A DNA stretch of 64,000 bases from JAICXG01 sp036494545 (GTDB taxonomy: Bacteria > Verrucomicrobiota > Verrucomicrobiia > Chthoniobacterales > UBA10450): contig DASXOB010000007.1 of assembly GCA_036494545.1 (NCBI GenBank), forward strand, positions 62,001 to 126,000. The letters run 5' to 3'. The translations under genes were made by a program, and so were the position numbers. This document shows positions 59,839 through 64,000 of this stretch, piece after piece. Every line of letters begins with the position of its first letter. Positions within the stretch are counted from its first letter, which is position 1. The notes beneath the pieces were generated by a model, which was given only the letters and a program-made list of their open reading frames with translations, was not told the DNA's origin and did not search any database.

Positions 59839-60510
59839 ATGCGCATTCTGGTGATCGAAGATGAAAAGAAAACCGCCGCCTTTATCGCCCAGGGTTTGGA
59901 GGAAGCGGGTTTTAGCGTTGAAACGGCGCGGGACGGAGAAGCTGGTTTCGCACTCGCTCTCGAGAAGCATTACGACCTGCTCCTGGTCGACGTCATGCTC
60001 CCGAAGAAAGATGGCTGGACGCTGGTCGAGGAATTGCGCGCCAAAAATGTGCATACGCCGATTCTTTTCCTGACCGCGCGGGATAGCGTGCCTGATCGCG
60101 TAAAAGGGCTCGAGCTGGGAGCGGATGATTATCTGGTAAAACCCTTTGCCTTTTCCGAGCTGGTGGCGCGCGTTCGTTCGCTCCTGCGGCGCAGTGAAAC
60201 ACAGCAGGATGAACAGTTGCGCATTGAGGATCTCGAGCTCGATACCCATCGCAACCGTGCCACCCGCAGCGGGCAGCCATTGCACCTGACGGCGAAAGAG
60301 TTTCTTCTCCTCGCGCATCTCGTCAGGTCAGCTGGCGAAGTCGTAACGCGGAATGACATCGAGAGCCACGTGTGGGGAATCGATTTTCAAACCGGGACCA
60401 ACGTGCTCGACGTCATGGTGCGGCGATTGCGCGCCAAAGTGGACGACCCTTTTGACAAAAAGCTCATCCACACTGTCCGCGGCGCCGGCTATGTCCTCAA
60501 GACCAGCTGA
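59839..60510 (+). CDS. OmpR family response regulator (CusR/CopR-like)
   Basis: 223 residues from the ATG at 59839 (MRILVIEDEKKTAAFIAQGL). Asp51 (LLLVDVMLPKKDGW) is the phosphoacceptor; VKPFAFSELVARVRSLLRR follows. The C-terminal winged helix has DTHRNRATRSGQPLHLTAKE and VTRNDIESHVWGIDF. It fits the heavy-metal branch of the OmpR family. It overlaps the kinase gene by 20 bases. Confidence 0.93.
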   Translation: MRILVIEDEKKTAAFIAQGLEEAGFSVETARDGEAGFALALEKHYDLLLVDVMLPKKDGWTLVEELRAKNVHTPILFLTARDSVPDRVKGLELGADDYLVKPFAFSELVARVRSLLRRSETQQDEQLRIEDLELDTHRNRATRSGQPLHLTAKEFLLLAHLVRSAGEVVTRNDIESHVWGIDFQTGTNVLDVMVRRLRAKVDDPFDKKLIHTVRGAGYVLKTS

Positions 60511-61885
60511 ACCGCGCTCGATCGCGTCTCAGCTGGTTTTGCTTTTCACACCGGCCGCGGCCTTGCTCCTTTGCTGCGGGCTGGCAGTGCTTTATTGGAT
60601 CGTCGTTAGGCACGCTTTCGCCGAAGACCGGACGGTCCTCCTCGACAAGGTGCTGGCGGTGCAGGCCGATCTGAAATCAGGCGGTGGGCCCATCTTGCTC
60701 AGCCGCGAATTGAACGTGGCCCAGTCCGGCCAGCGCGCCGCGTATTGGGTGCGGGTGCTGGATCACGACGGTCACGTGGTAGCCGAAACTCCAGCAATGA
60801 ATCGAATCCTGCCGCCAAATGCTTTCTCCACGCCACCTGCTTTGACGCCGACCGCCGCGCAGCCGATCGACTATGAAACGTCCGATAAGCTATTCTCGTT
60901 AGTCTCGGTTCTTGCCGCGGCTAACGGAAAATCTTATGTTGTGCAGGTAGCGCAGGACCGAACGGTCGATGAGCAGTTTGAAAAGCAATTCGGTCTCCTT
61001 GTCGCAGTTGTTCTGGTTTGCGGAATTTTCGCCTCAGTCCTGATCGCGATTAGCGTGAGCAAACGCGGCCTCCGCCCTTTACAGGCGATGACAGAATCCC
61101 TCCAACGCGTCGGGCCGGACCGATTGCATGAACGGGTGACGCCAGGCGATTGGCCGCGCGAGCTGCAACCGGTCGCGATCGCTTTCGATGAGATGCTGGA
61201 TCGGCTGGAGGATTCGTTTACGAGACTCTCGCAATTCTCCGCCGATCTTGCGCACGAGCTGCGGACGCCATTGGCCAATATTCGCGGCGAAGCGGAGGTC
61301 GCGCTCACGCGCTTGCGTTCGCCTAACGAATACCAGGCGGTGATCGAATCAAGCGTAGCGGAGTGCGCCCGGCTTGGCGGCATCATTGACAATCTACTTT
61401 TCCTCGCCCGCGCGGAAGCAGCCGAGAGCAGGGTGCAACTTTCGCGTTTTGACGGGCGCGGGGCGATCGAACGCATCATAGCTTACAATGAAGCAATCTC
61501 GGAGGAACGTCGCCTAACGATCACTTGCGACGGAAAAGGCGAGGTCTACGCCGATCCGGTCTTATTCGGTCGTGCCGTGAGCAACCTGGTCGATAATGCA
61601 GTGCGTTTCACGCCGGATGGCGGCCGCATTGCCATCTCGCTCAGGACCAACGAGAACGAGGCGAGGGTTGTCGTGGAAGACAACGGTTGCGGCATCGCGC
61701 CCGAACATGTCCCACGCATTTTCGATCGCTTCTACCGAGTCGATCGTTCCCGCGGCAGCGAAGGAACCGGCTTGGGCTTGGCTTTGGTTAAGTCCATTGC
61801 CCAGCTGCATGGGGGTTCGATCGGCGTCGCAAGCCATCTGGAAGGTGGCACGTGCTTTACTCTGCGATTCCCGGCAAAAGCCTGA
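60491..61885 (+). CDS. heavy-metal-type sensor histidine kinase (CusS-like)
   Basis: 464 residues from the ATG at 60491. Two membrane helices (LVLLFTPAAALLLCCGLAVL and LLVAVVLVCGIFASVLIAIS) frame a periplasmic sensor of about 150 residues. Then HAMP, the H-box (FSADLAHELRTPLANIRGEA) and an ATPase domain with NLVDNAVRFTPDGG, VEDNGCGIAPEHV and GTGLGLALVKSIAQLHGG. It pairs with the preceding regulator. The downstream outer-membrane genes may be its targets. Confidence 0.92.
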   Translation: MSSRPAEPRSIASQLVLLFTPAAALLLCCGLAVLYWIVVRHAFAEDRTVLLDKVLAVQADLKSGGGPILLSRELNVAQSGQRAAYWVRVLDHDGHVVAETPAMNRILPPNAFSTPPALTPTAAQPIDYETSDKLFSLVSVLAAANGKSYVVQVAQDRTVDEQFEKQFGLLVAVVLVCGIFASVLIAISVSKRGLRPLQAMTESLQRVGPDRLHERVTPGDWPRELQPVAIAFDEMLDRLEDSFTRLSQFSADLAHELRTPLANIRGEAEVALTRLRSPNEYQAVIESSVAECARLGGIIDNLLFLARAEAAESRVQLSRFDGRGAIERIIAYNEAISEERRLTITCDGKGEVYADPVLFGRAVSNLVDNAVRFTPDGGRIAISLRTNENEARVVVEDNGCGIAPEHVPRIFDRFYRVDRSRGSEGTGLGLALVKSIAQLHGGSIGVASHLEGGTCFTLRFPAKA

Positions 61886-61930
61886 AAGCCGCGAGGCACG
61901 CCGCTAGCTCTAGTTCACACCTTAACGAAA

Positions 61931-61981
61931 TTGTCAGTTTTTTTGTTGTCAATTTTGTAATCTAAGGATACAACCACTGCC
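61931..61981 (+). promoter_or_regulatory. possible promoter/operator region of the outer-membrane gene
   Basis: T-rich region with two TTGTCA words (61931-61936 and 61946-61951). The second is 17 bases from TACAAC (61969-61974), a fair -35/-10 spacing. It also contains TGTTGTCAA (61944-61952), a word repeated before the next gene. Tentative. Confidence 0.35.
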
Positions 61982-63130
61982 ATGCTTCACTTAACCACGC
62001 CACGAACTTGCGAGCGCCGGGCGACTATTACCGGCTGGCAATATCGCGGTCTAACCGCGTTTTTTATGGTGCTTCTCGTCGGGTCTACTCTTGCTCAAGA
62101 GGCAGTCGACTCGGGTCAAACAAAGATGAACTCTTCTCGACAGAGTGCAGCGCCGGTTGACCAGGCCGGGGCAAACCAGGGTAGTGGAGCGACCTCCAAA
62201 CATTCCTCAACCTCGGCTCATGCGCAGACGAGCCAACAGACTACCAGCAGTACGACTACAACCGAGCCAACAATCGTCGTCAGAGGCGAAGAAGTTCCCA
62301 GCGCATACGGCGCGCCGCCGGCTCTTTCTCGCAGCCGTTTTTCAAATCTTGTCAACGCCTATGTTCTCCCACCTTGGGGAGTTTTTGCGGGCGCAATTTA
62401 CGAAGGCGATGCGCTCAAGTTCGATCGACCCGATCACAATTACACGGCAGAGGTCGAGATGGGTTTACCCTATCGTTTCGGCATCGCCCTCGAAAACGCA
62501 GTCGAGACTTATCGCGGAACGACCCAGGAGAGAAGTTTCAGCTTGGAGGCGCGTTATGCTCTTGCCGATTGGGATGTGATTCCTTTTAACCCAACCTTGT
62601 TCATCGAATACAAATTCGGCATCGGTGACATTTTGCATGATGAAGGTCCGCCGGAAAAACCTGGCCATGGCGAGGGACGGGATTTTCTGAACATGCACCT
62701 TCCGCTGCCGGATGCCGTGGAGGGGCGGGTGCTATTTTCGGAGCAATGGGCCGAACTGGAGTGGGCACTGAATGTTTTCTACGAGCAGGAAGTCGGTGGC
62801 GACCGCGGCCGCGAATACGGCTTCGCCCAAAGCGCGATGATTCCGGTCTTGCTCCCGAAAGAGCGCCTCAAGGTGGGCGCGGAGATGCAGCTAACCGTGT
62901 TTAGCGACAAAGGTATTCGCGAAGATCCTGCGACGGGTGAATCCGCTCGTTTCATCATCGGCCCGACGGTCGCGTGGAAACCGACGAAAAATACGCGGTT
63001 TGATGTTTCTCCGCTTTTCGGCGTGAATAAGGACGCCCCCCGTGCGCAAGTCTTCGCGGTTTTCTCCTACGTCTTTGGCGGTAGCGAAGGCAACGAAGCT
63101 GAAGCTCCGACCTCAACGCGCAATCGCTAG
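61982..63130 (+). CDS. outer-membrane beta-barrel protein of unknown function
   Basis: 382 residues. A long N-terminal leader with a hydrophobic stretch (LTAFFMVLLVGSTLAQE) is followed by a Ser/Thr/Gln-rich low-complexity linker (about residues 48-98), then a beta-rich domain starting RFSNLVNAYVLPPWGVFAGA. It ends with the barrel-like QVFAVFSYVFGGSEGNEAE and a polar tail. It lies between the two-component system and a TonB receptor, so it may belong to a metal-responsive set. Confidence 0.75.
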   Translation: MLHLTTPRTCERRATITGWQYRGLTAFFMVLLVGSTLAQEAVDSGQTKMNSSRQSAAPVDQAGANQGSGATSKHSSTSAHAQTSQQTTSSTTTTEPTIVVRGEEVPSAYGAPPALSRSRFSNLVNAYVLPPWGVFAGAIYEGDALKFDRPDHNYTAEVEMGLPYRFGIALENAVETYRGTTQERSFSLEARYALADWDVIPFNPTLFIEYKFGIGDILHDEGPPEKPGHGEGRDFLNMHLPLPDAVEGRVLFSEQWAELEWALNVFYEQEVGGDRGREYGFAQSAMIPVLLPKERLKVGAEMQLTVFSDKGIREDPATGESARFIIGPTVAWKPTKNTRFDVSPLFGVNKDAPRAQVFAVFSYVFGGSEGNEAEAPTSTRNR

Positions 63131-63156
63131 CCCCGGCGGCGTAAGTCCAACCTGAT

Positions 63157-63171
63157 CCTGTTGTCAACAGG
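63157..63171. promoter_or_regulatory. palindromic site upstream of the TonB receptor
   Basis: CCTGTTGTCAACAGG, a perfect 7-bp inverted repeat around a central T, 75 bases before the receptor start. Its core TGTTGTCAA also occurs at 61944-61952 before the preceding gene. A candidate binding site for the CusR-like regulator or another repressor. Confidence 0.4.
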
Positions 63172-63245
63172 AGGTCTCTATCTTTCTCTCACGTTAACCA
63201 ATGCCTAACACTAACTACAGACTAACTAACTCACACTCGAACCTA

Positions 63246-64000
63246 ATGAATAGCAGCATCCGACTAAGCGCCCTGGGCGCAGTATGCGTCCTTAGCTTTG
63301 GCTATCTCGCCAAAGCGCAGGACGCACATGTGCCACAGACACCGCAGATCGAAGTGACCGGACAACCGATACCTTCCCAAACGCCGTCGGACGATACCCG
63401 GCCGAAACTCAATCATATTATGAAGGAGGTGGCCGGAACCGAAATCACGGTGACGAAGAAAGCCACCGTTATCAAGCTCGACCAGCAACCAACTGTCATT
63501 AACAACAATCAGCAGGAGCTTTTCAGTAAGGCGCCGGGTTTGCTCATTACCCAGCAACAAACTCCGGGGCAGTTTAACTTCAGTTATCGTGGCCTCGGTA
63601 ATCCGCAGGAATCGGAATTCCTCCTCGCCTTGCAGGATCGCGTTCCGATGGCAACCGACTGGATAGGCTTTCCGACTCTCTACTATACTCCGCTCCCCCA
63701 AAGTATTAGTGAGATTCAGTTTATCCGTGGTGGGTCGAGTTTGCTTTACGGCCCGGAACCGGCACCAGCCATTAACTATGTCACGCTGCATCCCGCGCCC
63801 GGTTCACCGATTAGCGGTTACACGGAGCAGGTGGGCGGTGGTTACGGCACCTACTCGACCTTCAACGTTTTACAGGGAACGCAGGGGCCAATTGAGTTTC
63901 GGACCGACTTTGGCTATGTCCATTCCGATGGTCAACGGGATAACGCTCAATCGGACCTTTACCAGGGCGATGTTTACCTTGGTTATCGCCCAAGTCAGGC
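63246..64000 (+). CDS. TonB-dependent receptor, N-terminal part (gene runs off the window)
   Basis: 251 codons from the ATG at 63246 to the window end with no stop. Signal peptide MNSSIRLSALGAVCVLSFGY (cleavage near AKAQ), a TonB-box-like PQIEVTGQPIP, a plug domain (QELFSKAPGLLITQQQTPGQ, FNFSYRGLGNPQE, EIQFIRGGSSLLYGPEPAPA, INYVTLHPAPGSP) and the first barrel strands. The FecA/FhuE-like plug fits uptake of iron chelates or other metals. It lies downstream of a CusRS-like system. Confidence 0.9.
   Translation, partial: MNSSIRLSALGAVCVLSFGYLAKAQDAHVPQTPQIEVTGQPIPSQTPSDDTRPKLNHIMKEVAGTEITVTKKATVIKLDQQPTVINNNQQELFSKAPGLLITQQQTPGQFNFSYRGLGNPQESEFLLALQDRVPMATDWIGFPTLYYTPLPQSISEIQFIRGGSSLLYGPEPAPAINYVTLHPAPGSPISGYTEQVGGGYGTYSTFNVLQGTQGPIEFRTDFGYVHSDGQRDNAQSDLYQGDVYLGYRPSQ

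Larger units (their letters stand above)
1206..61520. repeat. dispersed octamer CCTAACGA/TCGTTAGG (about 63 copies)
   Basis: Read by eye. CCTAACGA on the plus strand starts at 2391, 3479, 3567, 4229, 4627, 4938, 5547, 5718, 8664, 12694, 27354, 27459, 28558, 29993, 30530, 30988, 31871, 32245, 32645, 33860, 35700, 36434, 39009, 39385, 40328, 41960, 42425, 44582, 52954, 53365, 53770, 54508, 56323, 59113, 59245, 61322, 61513. TCGTTAGG starts at 1206, 4430, 7518, 8469, 15735, 19142, 23206, 24807, 25343, 25527, 25656, 26382, 28050, 28521, 29377, 30297, 37186, 40754, 41295, 41319, 47586, 53241, 56973, 57370, 58603, 60603. About 53 of the 63 extend to GCCTAACGA. Chance expectation is about 2 for the octamer. 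It is not palindromic and is not tied to one gene direction. Confidence 0.93.

Noticed and set aside
1..64000. search for tRNA, rRNA, CRISPR arrays, IS ends, integrase or phage genes
   Set aside because: None was recognised by eye; no regular spaced repeats and no transposase motifs were found.

Overview
The window looks like a chromosomal segment of a free-living Gram-negative bacterium of the PVC group, most likely a soil Verrucomicrobium of the Chthoniobacterales (Udaeobacter-like) type. That is an inference from several things read in the sequence: RNase HIII in a genome that also has TonB receptors and outer-membrane barrels, a threonyl-tRNA synthetase without a TGS domain, a Pup-system enzyme, ECF sigma/Ser-Thr kinase pairs, and a complete group 1h [NiFe] hydrogenase locus. 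No rRNA, tRNA, CRISPR array, transposase or phage gene was seen.

Layout. 0-3.4 kb: the 5' end of rpoN, two small secreted proteins, thrS and a DUF2147 protein. 3.6-9.8 kb: an ABC-2 exporter flanked on both sides by a duplicated pair of genes (outer-membrane barrel plus a 333-residue secreted protein). 9.9-12.6 kb: an HU-like protein, a PATAN/DUF4388 receiver-like protein and rnhC. 12.9-16 kb: an acyl carrier protein, a flavin-dependent halogenase-like enzyme and a GlxA-type AraC regulator. 16-24.3 kb: Ser/Thr kinase, ECF sigma factor, TonB receptor, second GlxA-type regulator. 24.5-31 kb: metabolic and transport genes. 31.1-47.7 kb: a hydrogenase island with structural genes (hhyS, hhyL), a NifU-like protein, DUF5947, DUF6084 and DUF6893 proteins, a protease, hypBAFCDE, a nickel transporter, an FNT-family channel, a SIS protein and an unusual HypC-like/methyltransferase fusion. 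47.8-52.4 kb: dop (Pup deamidase/depupylase), a basic repeat protein and glycogen phosphorylase. 52.5-64 kb: rhomboid protease, DsbA-like protein, infC, an ECF sigma factor, a large BNR-repeat protein, DUF5069, a CusRS-like two-component system, an outer-membrane protein and the start of a TonB receptor.

The hydrogenase locus is essentially self-contained: the small subunit shows the Cys-to-Asp change of oxygen-tolerant group 1h enzymes, and all six Hyp maturation factors, a peptidase and a nickel importer lie in one co-directional run. This suggests use of atmospheric H2 during starvation.

The most striking signal is not a gene. The non-palindromic octamer CCTAACGA (usually GCCTAACGA) occurs about 63 times on the two strands, against about 2 expected by chance. 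It lies in both coding and intergenic DNA, at about 1.5 per kb in some segments and about 0.2 per kb in others. It behaves like a DNA-uptake, recombination or chromosome-maintenance word, and I know of no description of it.
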